Positions 21,782-32,853 of a stretch of DNA of 32,853 nt are shown here, in pieces. The position numbers and the translations under genes are program-made. This DNA is from Alphaproteobacteria bacterium. Its GTDB lineage: Bacteria; Pseudomonadota; Alphaproteobacteria; JACAEB01. Positions within the stretch are counted from its first letter, which is position 1. Each line of letters starts with the position of its first letter. The stretch lies in NCBI GenBank assembly GCA_013389075.1, contig JACAEB010000019.1, positions 1-32,853 of the forward strand, read 5' to 3'. The notes under the pieces were generated by a model. That model did not search any database, was not told the DNA's origin, and saw only the letters and a list, made by a program, of their open reading frames with translations.

Positions 21782-22012
21782 CGCCGTCATCGCGAGAGCG
21801 AAGCCCGTGCAAGACCGCGATCGCTTCGGGACGCGCGCCGCCTTCCCCCGATCCGGACGTCATCCTCCGGCTTGACCGGGCCACCCAAGGCGCCGCCCGG
21901 CGTGCCGCCGGCGTGGATCCCCCGGTCGAGCCGGGGGATGACCGGCTTGCGTGAGGTGGGCGGCGATCATCGCCGTCATCGCGAGGGCGAAGCCCCTGGC
22001 GATCCAGGCGGC
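21782..22012. repeat. Cluster of intergenic repeats: two copies of CGCCGTCATCGCGAGrGCGAAGCCC flanking an inverted repeat
   Basis: Copies at 21782 and 21971; between them GTCATCCTCCGGCTTGACCGGG ... CCCCCGGTCGAGCCGGGGGATGAC at 21859-21942. Confidence 0.75.
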
Positions 22013-22031
22013 CGGGCGAGGCAGACGCGCC

Positions 22032-23318
22032 CTAGCGCACGAGGCGCTTCGCCGCCTCGCTCTCGTTCTTCCGATAGCGGAGGAACGCCTCGAACACGCC
22101 GAGCTTGAGGTCGGGGTCGAGCCCGTCCCCCATCCGCAGGAGCTGGAGACAGAACCAGCCCTGCTGGCCCCAGCCATTGAGCGCCTTGACGATGGTGAAG
22201 GGCGATTGCGGGCTCAAGGGGCCCGGTCCGATGCGCAGGGTCTTCTCGTAGGCGGGCGTCGCCTCGAGCGTGCCCGCGAGCAGCCGGGCGGGCGCGTCGG
22301 GCATCACGCAGAGCGGGCGCCCGAGGCCGATGAGGTCCACAGCGCCCGAGGCGAGCGCCTCGTCCATGCCGGCGCGCGAGCGGAAGCCGCCCGTCACCAT
22401 CAGCGGCATCGAGGCCACCTCGCGCACGCTCGCGGCATAGTCGAGGAAATAGGCCTCGCGTGCCCGCGTGGAGCTCCGGCCCTCGTCCGTCACGGGCTCG
22501 ATGCCGAGCGCGTTCACCATGCGCGGCTGCTCGTAGTTGCCGCCCGAGATCTCGAGGAGGTCGATGCCGGCATCGTTCAGCATACGGACGACATCGAGAC
22601 ATTCGGCGTGGGTGAAGCCGCCCTTCTGGAAATCGGCCGAGTTGAGCTTCACCGCGATGGGAAAGGCGGGCCCCACCTGCCGCCGGGTCTCAGCCACCAC
22701 GGACAGCAGGAAGCGCGCGCGGTTCTCGAGGCTGCCGCCCCAGCGGTCGTCCCGCCTGTTGGCGTTGGGACTGAGGAAGGAGGAGATGAGATAGCCGTGC
22801 GCGCCATGGATCTCGACGCCGGTGAAGCCGGTCGCCGCGGCGATCGCCGCCGCCTGGGCGAAGCGGGCGATCAGCTCCTCGATCTCGGCCTCGGTGAGGG
22901 CGACCGGCGGGCCGAACTGCTTGCCGGGAAGGCGCAAGGGGACGGCCGACGGCGCCTTGGGCGCAGGGTTGACGGCGATGGGCGTCTGGCGGCCCGCATG
23001 CGAGATCTGCATGAAGAGCGCGCTGCCGCCCGAGGTCCCGGCCGTGGCGAAGGCCTTGAGCGCCTCGATGGCCTCGCCGGAGAGGTCCCCGTCGATCACG
23101 ACATTGCCGGCCCGCTCGAGGCAGCTCCGCTCGATCTGGACATTGCCGGTGAGCAGCATGCCCGCCCCGCCCTCCGACCAGCGGCGATAGAGCCGCTGAT
23201 GGCCGATGGTGGCGCGGTTGCGCGGATCGGCGAGACCTTCCGTCATCGCCGCCTTGGCGAGCCGGTTGGGAAGCACCACCCCGCAGGGCAGCGCGAGCGG
23301 ATCGGCAATCGTCGGCAT
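22032..23318 (-). CDS. NADH:flavin oxidoreductase, Old Yellow Enzyme family
   Basis: 428 aa; PNRLAKAAMTEGLAD, GVEIHGAHGYLISSFLSPNANRRDDRWGGSLENRARFL. Confidence 0.92.
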   Translation of the reverse strand: MPTIADPLALPCGVVLPNRLAKAAMTEGLADPRNRATIGHQRLYRRWSEGGAGMLLTGNVQIERSCLERAGNVVIDGDLSGEAIEALKAFATAGTSGGSALFMQISHAGRQTPIAVNPAPKAPSAVPLRLPGKQFGPPVALTEAEIEELIARFAQAAAIAAATGFTGVEIHGAHGYLISSFLSPNANRRDDRWGGSLENRARFLLSVVAETRRQVGPAFPIAVKLNSADFQKGGFTHAECLDVVRMLNDAGIDLLEISGGNYEQPRMVNALGIEPVTDEGRSSTRAREAYFLDYAASVREVASMPLMVTGGFRSRAGMDEALASGAVDLIGLGRPLCVMPDAPARLLAGTLEATPAYEKTLRIGPGPLSPQSPFTIVKALNGWGQQGWFCLQLLRMGDGLDPDLKLGVFEAFLRYRKNESEAAKRLVR

Positions 23319-23332
23319 GGTTTGTACCCGGA

Positions 23333-23743
23333 TTACTTGCGCCAGTCGCGGCAGATGAGGACGACGCTGCGCTCGAGCGCCGCCGTCCGGTGCTTGAGCA
23401 CGTCCTTGTAGGCCGGCATCTCGGTCATGTCGCGCATGGCCTTCGGGCTCGGATAGCGGATGCAGGCAATATCGTCCCAGTCGTCCGCCGGCTCGCCGAC
23501 GAAGGTGAGCGCCACATTGCCCGTGAAGACCGGCCCGCCGCCGACCTGCGAGATGAGCTGGCGCGTGACGGTCGCATAGCGGAGGTAGGCGTGACGCCCG
23601 CTGACATCGGGACTGTCGACCGGCTCCTCATAGGCGGCCCACTCCCGGTATTTCAGGAGGTTCACCGCGACGATGGGCTCGTCATCGGCGAGCGCTGCAT
23701 GAGCGGCCGTCTGTTCGGGGCCGGGATCGATCGGCATGGGCAA
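23333..23743 (-). CDS. DUF1330-like protein
   Basis: EPIVAVNLLKYREWA...VSGRHAYLRYATVTRQLISQVGGGPVFTGNV...IRYPSPKAMRDMTEMPAYKDVLKHRTAALERSVVL. Confidence 0.7.
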   Translation of the reverse strand: MPMPIDPGPEQTAAHAALADDEPIVAVNLLKYREWAAYEEPVDSPDVSGRHAYLRYATVTRQLISQVGGGPVFTGNVALTFVGEPADDWDDIACIRYPSPKAMRDMTEMPAYKDVLKHRTAALERSVVLICRDWRK

Positions 23744-23816
23744 CCTCCCTCTCCTTGGTCGACTGCTGCCATAGCAAACCCGGGGGCGGGGACGGAAGGG
23801 CCCCGGAAGATGCTGG

Positions 23817-25031
23817 TCAGCCCCGCAGGAGGCCGCCCATGGCCTTCACGCCGGAACTGTCGGGGAAGACGGCCCCGTCAAGCGCGGCGCGCGAGAGCTT
23901 CAGATGGTCGCCAAGGACGCCCTTCAGAACGGCGCGCATGTCCGTGGTCGGCCGCAGGTCGCGCCCCTCGAGGAGGTCGCGCGGGCCAAGGCCCGGCCAG
24001 TCGGCGACGACCCGCCCCCCGGCAACCGCGCCGCCCGCGAGGATCATCGCGCCGCCCGTCCCGTGGTCGGTCCCGTCCGTGCCGTTGCCGGCGACGGTGC
24101 GGCCGAACTCGGTCGCCATCACCACCACCGTCCGGTCCCAGACCGGACCGAGGCCGGAGGCGAGCGCGGCGATGCCCGCGTCGAGCGTCGCGAAATTCCG
24201 CAGGAGCGCCGAATAGGCCCCGAGCTGGCGCGCATGAGTGTCCCAGCCCCCGATCTCGAGGACGGCCACGCGCGGCCCCTCCTCGGGCGTGAGGAAGCGG
24301 GCGGCGGCCTCAGCGAGGGTGACGAAGGGGTCGCGCCCCTGACCGCCCTGCCCGCTGCCGGCCATCGCATTGGCGTCCTGGCCGCGGGTCAGCGCCTCGG
24401 CGAGGGCGGCGTCCCGCTCCGCATAGAGGCGGGCGATGCGGGCGACGGTGTCGGCATCGACCGGCGGGGCGATGGTGGGCGACCAGCTCGTCACGCGGGC
24501 GGGGCCCCGGAGGGCGAGCGGCATCTGCGCGGCGATGGCGACGCCGAGATCGCGGTCCGATCCCCCCGCCGGCATCGCCGCCAGCGCGCGGTTGAGCCAG
24601 CCGTCATCGGCGCCATAGGGCCGCGCCGTCCCGTTCTCGAGCACGTTCTGCCCGTCGAAATGGGAGCGCTCGAGATAGGGCGAGCAGGTCGCGTGGACGA
24701 CGAGCATCTCTCCTGCCCCGTAGAGGCGATGGAGCCCCGCAAGCTCGGGCGCGAGCGAGAAGGTGCCGTCGAGCACGAGCCCTCCGCCGGGCGCGCCGGG
24801 GGGCGGGCTCGCAAGCGCTCCGCGGGCGGAGGCATGGGCGGGATCGCCGTGAGCCGGCACGGCCGAGAGCCCGTCCATGCCGCCGCGCAGGATCACGAGG
24901 ACGAAGCGCGCCTCGCCGCCCGTGGCGCCGATCGCAAGGCCCGGCAGACCGGCGACGCCGACAAGACCCGCCCCCGCGCCCATCCGCAGAAGGGCGCGCC
25001 GGCTCTGCACGAAGGAATCTCGCATGGGCAT
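23817..25031 (-). CDS. DUF1501 domain-containing protein
   Basis: MPMRDSFVQSRRALLRMGAGAGLVGVAGLPG signal-like start, ARFVLVILRGGMDGLSAVPAHGD, VVMATEFGRTVAGNGTDGTDHGTGGAMILAGG. Confidence 0.88.
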   Translation of the reverse strand: MPMRDSFVQSRRALLRMGAGAGLVGVAGLPGLAIGATGGEARFVLVILRGGMDGLSAVPAHGDPAHASARGALASPPPGAPGGGLVLDGTFSLAPELAGLHRLYGAGEMLVVHATCSPYLERSHFDGQNVLENGTARPYGADDGWLNRALAAMPAGGSDRDLGVAIAAQMPLALRGPARVTSWSPTIAPPVDADTVARIARLYAERDAALAEALTRGQDANAMAGSGQGGQGRDPFVTLAEAAARFLTPEEGPRVAVLEIGGWDTHARQLGAYSALLRNFATLDAGIAALASGLGPVWDRTVVVMATEFGRTVAGNGTDGTDHGTGGAMILAGGAVAGGRVVADWPGLGPRDLLEGRDLRPTTDMRAVLKGVLGDHLKLSRAALDGAVFPDSSGVKAMGGLLRG

Positions 25032-25033
25032 GG

Positions 25034-26539
25034 CTATCTCCGCTGGAATTCGGGGCTGGCAAGGAGGATGGCGAGCCCCTGGGCGGGGCTCTCGGCGCGG
25101 GCGATGCTGGCGAGCGTCTCGGCGCTCGCGAGGGGCCCGAGAACGGCTGCCGCAAGGCTCGCGGGATCCCGCGCCGCGGTCGCGAGGCCGCGTGCCGTGG
25201 CGATCGACCATTCGACGCGCTTCCAGACCGCATCGGCCCCCATCCAGCGGTCCTGCGTGTCGGCCCATCCGTCCGGACCGGGCTGATAATAGGGCTGCTG
25301 GCCCATCTCGCGCTGGATGGCGAGGACCGCCGGGCCCGGCAGGGCGGGACCGGGTCCGGCCCGGAAGGTGGAGACCAGGAATTCCTCGGGGCGCTTGAAC
25401 TTCGCAAGCTCCGCCGTCCAGGCCTCGGGGCTCTCGATCAGCGCCGTCATCACCGCGCGCACATCGCCTCCGGTCTCGCGGAAGGAAAGCGCCATCCGGT
25501 CGACGACGGCGGGGGGCGGATCGTCGGCGATGAAGTGCCGGGCGAGCTTGAAGGCGATGAACCGCGCCGTGGACGGATGAACGGCGAGATCGGCCAGCAC
25601 CGCCCGCCCCTGCTCGAAGCCGCCTTCGGGATAGGTCTTTCCCATGACGGTGTGATCGCCCGGCTCGTGCTTCTCCGGATCGAAGGCGAAGAGATCGCGC
25701 CCCTCGAGATCGCCCGGCATCATGGCCTGACCGACGAGACGCAGCGAGGGCGCCCGGTAGCCCCAGCCCGTGATGATCTTCGCAAAGCTCGTGACGTCGG
25801 CCTGGGTGTAGCCGCCGTTCACGCCGACCGTGTGCAGCTCGAGGATCTCGCGGGCGAGATTCTCGTTGAGCCCCGTGGGGCGCTGCTGCAGCGGGTTGCG
25901 CGACGCCTTCGGGTCGGGATCGCGGGCGAAGGCCGAATTGGGGCCGACCGACTGGACGTTGTCGAGATAGAGGAGCATCGCCGGATGGGTGGTCGAGGCG
26001 AGAAGGAGGTCCTCGAACCGGCCCACCGCATGGGCCCGCGCGACATCCCGTTCGAAGGAGGGCGGCATGGCGACGGTCGCCGGCTTGGCGCTCGAGACGA
26101 CGAAATGGTTCGACCAGAAGTGGACGAGCCGCTCGAACAGGGGTCGCTGCGTGGTGACGGCGGTATCGAAGCGGGCCTTGGCCGCCGCGATGAGGCGCGG
26201 GCCGAACTCGGCCGCGAAGGAGCGCTCGACGGAGAAACCCTCCCCCTCCATGCCCGCCCCGCCCGTGCCGCCGCCGGGTCTCTGGTTCTCGATGTCCACA
26301 TCGGCCGCCCGGCCCTCGCGGCGCAGCTTGCCGAGCCAGCGCAGGAAGGCGAGCTGGTCCTCGAGCGTCGAGGGCAGCGCCTGAAGCGGGGCGGGCAGCT
26401 CCGTTTCGGGGGTGAGCTGGGACTTGAGCCAGCCGCGCGGATCCTCTGCGATGGCCGGCAGATCATCCGGACGGGCGCCGAGCCCGAAACGGTTGGCCGC
26501 GATCGCGGCGGCAAGAAGGGCGCTTTGCGAGGGGGCCAT
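25034..26539 (-). CDS. DUF1800 family protein
   Basis: NRFGLGARPDDLPAI...LVHFWSNHFVVS...NLAREILELHTVGVNGGYTQADV; conserved neighbour of DUF1501 proteins. Confidence 0.9.
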   Translation of the reverse strand: MAPSQSALLAAAIAANRFGLGARPDDLPAIAEDPRGWLKSQLTPETELPAPLQALPSTLEDQLAFLRWLGKLRREGRAADVDIENQRPGGGTGGAGMEGEGFSVERSFAAEFGPRLIAAAKARFDTAVTTQRPLFERLVHFWSNHFVVSSAKPATVAMPPSFERDVARAHAVGRFEDLLLASTTHPAMLLYLDNVQSVGPNSAFARDPDPKASRNPLQQRPTGLNENLAREILELHTVGVNGGYTQADVTSFAKIITGWGYRAPSLRLVGQAMMPGDLEGRDLFAFDPEKHEPGDHTVMGKTYPEGGFEQGRAVLADLAVHPSTARFIAFKLARHFIADDPPPAVVDRMALSFRETGGDVRAVMTALIESPEAWTAELAKFKRPEEFLVSTFRAGPGPALPGPAVLAIQREMGQQPYYQPGPDGWADTQDRWMGADAVWKRVEWSIATARGLATAARDPASLAAAVLGPLASAETLASIARAESPAQGLAILLASPEFQRR

Positions 26540-26713
26540 GGGCGTCTCCGGTCTCGGTCGGGCTCACAGGACTAGAACGCTGCGGCCGGGAGGCTCCGTC
26601 GTCCCCCCTTCGCAAAGCCGCGATTCGGGCTATTGTCGCGCGGCCGGCCGGTTCACAGAGCCCGCGCCCACCCGCCATTCTCCGCCCTCCTTCCTCTCTA
26701 CGGGGATCGTTTC

Positions 26714-28702
26714 ATGCCGCGTGCCCCCAAGTCCCGCTCCGACAAGGATGTCTTCGACCCCTCGTCCGAGGCGGGCGGCGAGGCCTATTCCGCCAAGGAC
26801 ATCGAGATTCTCGAAGGACTCGAGCCGGTTCGCCGGCGGCCGGGCATGTATATCGGCGGCACGGACGAAAAGGCGCTGCACCACCTTTTCGCCGAGGTGC
26901 TCGACAATGCGATGGACGAGGCCGTGGCCGGGCACGCGACCCGCATCGAGGTTCATCTCGATGCGGACGGCCGGCTGACGGTGACCGACAACGGCCGGGG
27001 GATTCCGGTCGACCCCCATCCCAAATTCCCGAAGAAGTCCGCCCTCGAAGTGATCTTCACCATGCTCCATTCGGGCGGCAAGTTCTCGGGCAAGGTCTAC
27101 AGCACGAGCGGGGGCCTCCACGGGGTAGGCATCTCCGTCGTGAACGCCCTCTCGGACGCGCTTACCGTCGAGGTCGCCCGCGGCAAGAAGCTCTACGGCC
27201 AGTCCTATTCGCGCGGGGTTCCCCAAGGCAGGCTCGAGGAGCTCGGCCCGGTGAACCGGCGGGGCACGAAGGTGACCTTTCATCCGGACCCGGAGATCTT
27301 CGGCCCGCGCGCCGCCTTCCGGCCGGCCCGGCTCTACCGCATGGCGCGCTCGAAGGCCTATCTCTTCGGCGGGGTCGAGATCCGCTGGTCCTGCGATCCC
27401 TCGCTCGCGGGCGAGGATGTCCCGGCCGAGGACGTGCTGCACTTTCCGGGCGGGCTCGGCGACTATCTCGCCGTCAGCACGGCGGGCCGCGTCATGGTCA
27501 CGGCCGAGCCCTTCACCGGCAGCGTCGAGCGTCCGGGCAATGAGGGCCGCGTCGAATGGGCCATCGGCTGGGCGGCCAATGCCGACGCCTTCCTCCATTC
27601 CTACTGCAACACCATCCCGACGGCCGAGGGCGGCACCCATGAGGCGGGGCTGCGCGCGGCCCTCACGCGCGGCCTCAAGGCCCATGCCGAGCTGATCGGC
27701 CATCGCCGTTCGCAGATCATCACGCCCGAGGATGTGCTCGCGCCCATCCAGGGGCTCCTGTCGGTGTTCATCCGCGAGCCGGAATTCCAGGGCCAGACCA
27801 AGGAAAGACTGTCCTCCGCCAGCGCGCAGAAGCTGGTGGAGACGGCGCTGCGCGATCCCCTCGCCCACTGGCTCGCCGCAAGCCCCCGCGATGCCGAGCG
27901 GCTGCTCGATTTCGTCGTGGAGCGCGCGGAGGAGCGGCTGCGCCGCCGGCAGGAGAAGGAGGTCTCCCGCAAGACCGCGACGCGCAAGCTGCGCCTGCCC
28001 GGCAAGCTCGCCGACTGCGCCCGTCAGGGGGCGGACGGGACCGAGCTCTTCCTCGTCGAGGGTGACAGCGCCGGCGGCTCGGCCAAGCAGGCGCGCGAGC
28101 GCGACACCCAGGCCATCCTGCCCCTGCGCGGCAAGATCCTGAACGTCGCCAGCGCGGCCAGCGGCAAGCTCCAGGCGAACCAGGAGATCTCCGACATGCT
28201 GCTCGCGCTCGGCTGCGGCGCGCGCGAGAAATACCGCGAGGAAGACCTGCGCTATGAGCGCGTCATCATCATGACGGACGCCGATGTGGACGGGGCTCAC
28301 ATCGCATCGCTCCTGATGACCTTCTTCTTCCGCGAGCTGCCCGATCTCATCCGCAACGGCCACCTCTTCCTCGCGGTGCCGCCGCTCTACCGGATCACCC
28401 AGGGCGGCAAGACCGCCTATGCGCGCGACGACGCGGACAAGGAGCGGCTGCTCAAGTCCGAGTTCAAGGGCAAGGGCAAGATCGAGATTTCCCGCTTCAA
28501 GGGCCTTGGCGAGATGATGCCGGCCCAGCTCCGCGAAACCACCATGCGGCCGGGCGCGCGCACGCTCCTCAAGGTCCGCATCGAGGACGGCGAACCGAGG
28601 GACACGGACGATCTCGTCGAACGGCTCATGGGGCGAAAGCCCGAGCTGCGCTTCGCCTACATCCAGGAGAATGCGAGCTTCGTGGAAGAGGTGGACGTGT
28701 GA
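26714..28702 (+). CDS. parE: DNA topoisomerase IV subunit B
   Basis: LEGLEPVRRRPGMYIGGTDEKALHHL, TDNGRGIPVDPHPK, LFLVEGDSAGGSAKQARERDTQAILPLRGKILN. Start MPRAPKSR at 26714. Confidence 0.96.
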   Translation: MPRAPKSRSDKDVFDPSSEAGGEAYSAKDIEILEGLEPVRRRPGMYIGGTDEKALHHLFAEVLDNAMDEAVAGHATRIEVHLDADGRLTVTDNGRGIPVDPHPKFPKKSALEVIFTMLHSGGKFSGKVYSTSGGLHGVGISVVNALSDALTVEVARGKKLYGQSYSRGVPQGRLEELGPVNRRGTKVTFHPDPEIFGPRAAFRPARLYRMARSKAYLFGGVEIRWSCDPSLAGEDVPAEDVLHFPGGLGDYLAVSTAGRVMVTAEPFTGSVERPGNEGRVEWAIGWAANADAFLHSYCNTIPTAEGGTHEAGLRAALTRGLKAHAELIGHRRSQIITPEDVLAPIQGLLSVFIREPEFQGQTKERLSSASAQKLVETALRDPLAHWLAASPRDAERLLDFVVERAEERLRRRQEKEVSRKTATRKLRLPGKLADCARQGADGTELFLVEGDSAGGSAKQARERDTQAILPLRGKILNVASAASGKLQANQEISDMLLALGCGAREKYREEDLRYERVIIMTDADVDGAHIASLLMTFFFRELPDLIRNGHLFLAVPPLYRITQGGKTAYARDDADKERLLKSEFKGKGKIEISRFKGLGEMMPAQLRETTMRPGARTLLKVRIEDGEPRDTDDLVERLMGRKPELRFAYIQENASFVEEVDV

Positions 28703-28804
28703 GGCCGGGACCAGGCCCGAGCAGTACGCTCTGTCCCTTGCCGCCGGGTCGCCTATGATGGGTCACGCGCGATAGACGCGAACCAGATCCCGGGGAGAGA
28801 CACC

Positions 28805-30327
28805 ATGAAGGCCCATTCAGCCCTGACAGCTCTGATCCTGTGCCCTGCCGCCAGCACCCTGCCGGCGGTCGGCATCACGAGCGCCGGGCCGACGCGCGGT
28901 GACGAGTCGGCGAGCGGGATGGCATGTGCCGACCTCGCGCGGCTTGCCCTTCCGGACGTCCGGATCATCTCGGCAGAGGATGCACGAACGCCTGTACCCC
29001 ATTGCCGGCTGGAGGGGGTGATCGGGCGCGAGATCGGCTTCGCGGTCTGGCTGCCCGAGAGCTGGAACGGGCGGTTCATGATGGGCGGCGTAGGCGGCTA
29101 TGCCGGACGGATCGACAATCAGGCCAATTCGCTCGGCGCACTTGAGAAGGGCTACGCAACGGCCGGCACGGATGCGGGCCACAAGGGCCAGGGGCCCGAT
29201 GCAAGCTGGGCGCTCGGCGACCTCGAGCGGATCGTCAATTACGGCCATGTTGCCGGCCATCGCGTGACGGAGGTGGCCAAGGCCGTCGTTGCCGGGCGCT
29301 ACGGCCGCCCCCCGCAGCGGTCCTATTTCGCCGGCTGCTCCAATGGCGGGCGCATGGCCCTTCAAGCGGCCCAGCGCTATCCGGAAGACTTCGATGCCAT
29401 CATCGCGGGGGCGCCGGCTTACGACTTCACCCGGAAGGTCGTCTCTCAGGTCAACATCGTCCGGCATGTCTATCCGGATGCTGACGACCTCTCGCAGCCT
29501 CTCCTCTCCGGAGCCGACCGTTCGGCGCTTGCCGGCGCGGTTCGCGCCGCCTGTGATGCGACGGACGGGGTCGAGGATGGCATCCTGAGCGATCCACTCA
29601 GCTGCGATTTCGACCCGGGCCAGCTTGCCTGCGATGGGGACAACGCGGACGGATGCCTTTCCACCGACGAACTTGCGGCCGTCAGGGCGATTTACGAGGG
29701 GCCCAGGACGCCCGATGGAGAGCCGTTCTACTATGGCTACCCCTTCGGCGGGGAGGATGAGATTCGTGGCTGGGGGATGTGGCTCATCGGCCGGAAGGAC
29801 CTTATCGCACCGGATGTGCCGAGCCTTGCCTTCAGCTTCGGCGTCGGCTTCATGCGCTATTTCGTGATGCAGGATCCCGGCTGGACACATGACGAGTACA
29901 TCTTCGGCTCGCATGAGACACAGATGGCTCTTCTCGGGGCGACACTGAATGCAACGGCCACGGATCTTTCAGACTTCCGCGAGAGGGGCGGAAAGCTTCT
30001 CATGTATCATGGCTGGACGGACTCGGCCCTCTCCCCGCTGGCAACCATCGGCTATGTGGAGGATGTCTATGCCGCTGATCCGACCGCCCGCGACGACGTG
30101 CGCCTCTTCATGATGCCGGGCGTGTTCCATTGCGGCGGCGGCCCCGGGCCCGACCGGGCAGACTTCATCGCCGCACTCGAGACCTGGGACGAGACCGGAA
30201 CGCCGCCGGAGCAGTTGGTCGCAGGCTTCAGCGACGGCAATGGTGGCCGCACCCTTTGCCCCCATCCCAGCAAGGCCATATTCCTTGGTGGTGATCCGCG
30301 AGACCCGCCCGGTTCGCCTGCCGGTGA
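28805..30327 (+). CDS. Tannase/feruloyl esterase family protein, probable 1-nt frameshift near 30303-30310
   Basis: GCSNGGRMALQAAQRYPEDFDAIIAGAPA, YHGWTDSALSPLATI, MPGVFHCGGGPGPD. Track ORF runs to 31099 in low-complexity frame; the ARFACR* ending lies in another frame, stop at 30325-30327. Confidence 0.8.
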
Positions 30328-30452
30328 ACATTCCCAAGATCGGCTGTCGCTGGACGGGACGGGCCGGCGGTTTGACGGACCGCCGCACCCCCGGCCCCCT
30401 CGCCCCGCCGCCCGCGCGCGTGCTACACTTTCTCCCCATACGGAGACCCGCC

Positions 30453-31031
30453 ATGCCGCCGCGCAAGCTGATGATCGTGCTCGGCCTTTGTGCCCTCGTC
30501 GCCTTCGGCACGGCGTCGATGTGGCCCGGGCTCGGCGCGAACGTGATCACCTATGTCCGCCACGACAACATCTATTCCCGCTCGCTCGCCAGCCAGGCCA
30601 TCGGGCCGGAGGGCATGGGGGCGCTGATCTTCGGTGCGCCGCAGACGGGCGTCAGCGCCGCCGAGATCGCCGCCCGCCTCGAGCTGCCGGCCGCCTTCCG
30701 CAACCGGAAGGTCCGGGCGCTGGCCCCCGAGGAGCTCGCCGACTACCCCGTCCGCATGGTGCTCCTGTTCAATGCGGGCGTGCCGGACGACGCTGTCGCC
30801 TGCACCGCCCCCGAGACGATCGGGGCCGGCGTCCGCGACGGCGCGCTGTCGGTCTTCGCCTTCCTCTGCCTCAAGGACGAGGCGATCGCCCGGGCAGCCC
30901 TGCGCAACGACGCCATCACCGGGATCGATCATCCCGAATTCACCTCCGCCATGCGTCAGCTATTCCTCGCGCTGCTGCCGCGCGAGACCGAATCGGACAG
31001 AGACCGGCGCGAGGGCGGGCTCGTTCCGTAA
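30453..31031 (+). CDS. Hypothetical protein with N-terminal hydrophobic segment
   Basis: MPPRKLMIVLGLCALVAFGTASMWPGLGANVITYVRHDNIYSRSLASQAIGPEG...; coherent composition, no family recognised. Confidence 0.65.
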   Translation: MPPRKLMIVLGLCALVAFGTASMWPGLGANVITYVRHDNIYSRSLASQAIGPEGMGALIFGAPQTGVSAAEIAARLELPAAFRNRKVRALAPEELADYPVRMVLLFNAGVPDDAVACTAPETIGAGVRDGALSVFAFLCLKDEAIARAALRNDAITGIDHPEFTSAMRQLFLALLPRETESDRDRREGGLVP

Positions 31032-31095
31032 GTGATCGGCAAGAAATCTTCCCGAATTGGCAGGCGCTCTGTTACTTGAAGACCACAGCGCTCGA

Positions 31096-31123
31096 TTGAC
31101 AGGCGGGCCGCAATCCCTATCTT
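31096..31123 (+). promoter_or_regulatory. Candidate sigma70 promoter TTGACA-N16-TATCTT
   Basis: ttgacaggcgggccgcaatccctatctt; about 390 nt upstream of the helicase ATG. Confidence 0.45.
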
Positions 31124-31512
31124 GCGGGCATCGTTCAGGGCCTGTCCCTCGCGGGGAGAGGGGGCCGGGCGGACGATCCGGGTGCGCCAGGCCATCGGGT
31201 GCCCCGGGGACCGTGGCCGCCAGAGCTGCAGGCAGGGCCACAGCCCCCGCAGATCAGCACGAGCGGACAGAAGAAACGAGGATGGCGTCGGCGCGCGCGG
31301 CGTGCCGGCTCGTGACGCGCGGCCGTGACCGGTGGCCGCATCGCAGGATGAGGCCGTGGGGCCGGAGCCGGAACCAGCCGGACCGGTCCCTGATCTCAGG
31401 CAGGCGCTCAGGGCAGGTCCCGACGGGACCCAGCAGGGCAATGACCCACATGCGCGAGGAGCCGGCGGCATCGCCGCCCGCCCGCGCCGATTGAAAAGCA
31501 GACACGATCTTA

Positions 31513-32853
<1,341 letters not shown>

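Noticed and set aside
21782-22012. Mobile element or CRISPR array
   Set aside because: No transposase, no regular repeat-spacer structure; fits dispersed intergenic palindromes.
30328-31099. C-terminal extension of the tannase ORF as a novel fused domain
   Set aside because: Arg/Pro/Ala low-complexity translation, out of frame with the gene at 30453-31031; a frameshift explains it better.
31124-31500. Known housekeeping RNA (RNase P, tmRNA, SRP, 6S)
   Set aside because: I could not find the diagnostic motifs by eye; left as an unassigned leader.

Overview
High-GC window, gene order typical of an alphaproteobacterium, mostly chromosomal housekeeping. Left: an RTX/hemolysin-type repeat protein, tRNA-Val(TAC), and the proteostasis block tig-clpP-clpX-lon-hup (all minus strand), then tRNA-Leu(TAG), a GNAT acetyltransferase, the NAD(P)HX repair enzyme, glnA and glnB with a good sigma54 box. 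Middle: NikR beside a start-less 3' remnant that looks like a TonB-dependent receptor, then thiolase-like protein, histidine phosphatase, methyltransferase, serine hydrolase and SDR genes, then phenylalanine hydroxylase divergent from an Lrp/AsnC regulator, and a PG-binding/CHAP-like protein. Right: an OYE-family oxidoreductase, DUF1330, a DUF1501/DUF1800 pair, parE, a tannase-family esterase, a small exported protein and a DEAD-box helicase running off the right edge. I see no CRISPR, transposase or prophage and no convincing new multi-gene system. The items most worth a second look are: (1) a His/Asp-rich tail on trigger factor; (2) nikR next to a decapitated receptor whose stop codon and terminator are intact; (3) an in-frame TAG separating a lipoprotein signal from its serine hydrolase domain; (4) a tannase whose 3' end looks like a 1-nt frameshift; (5) a probable CTG start codon; (6) a CHAP-like protein lacking the expected catalytic Cys; (7) a Cys-rich RTX C-terminus; (8) a ~380-nt unexplained leader before the DEAD-box helicase. 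Everything is read by eye from sequence; no searches were run.
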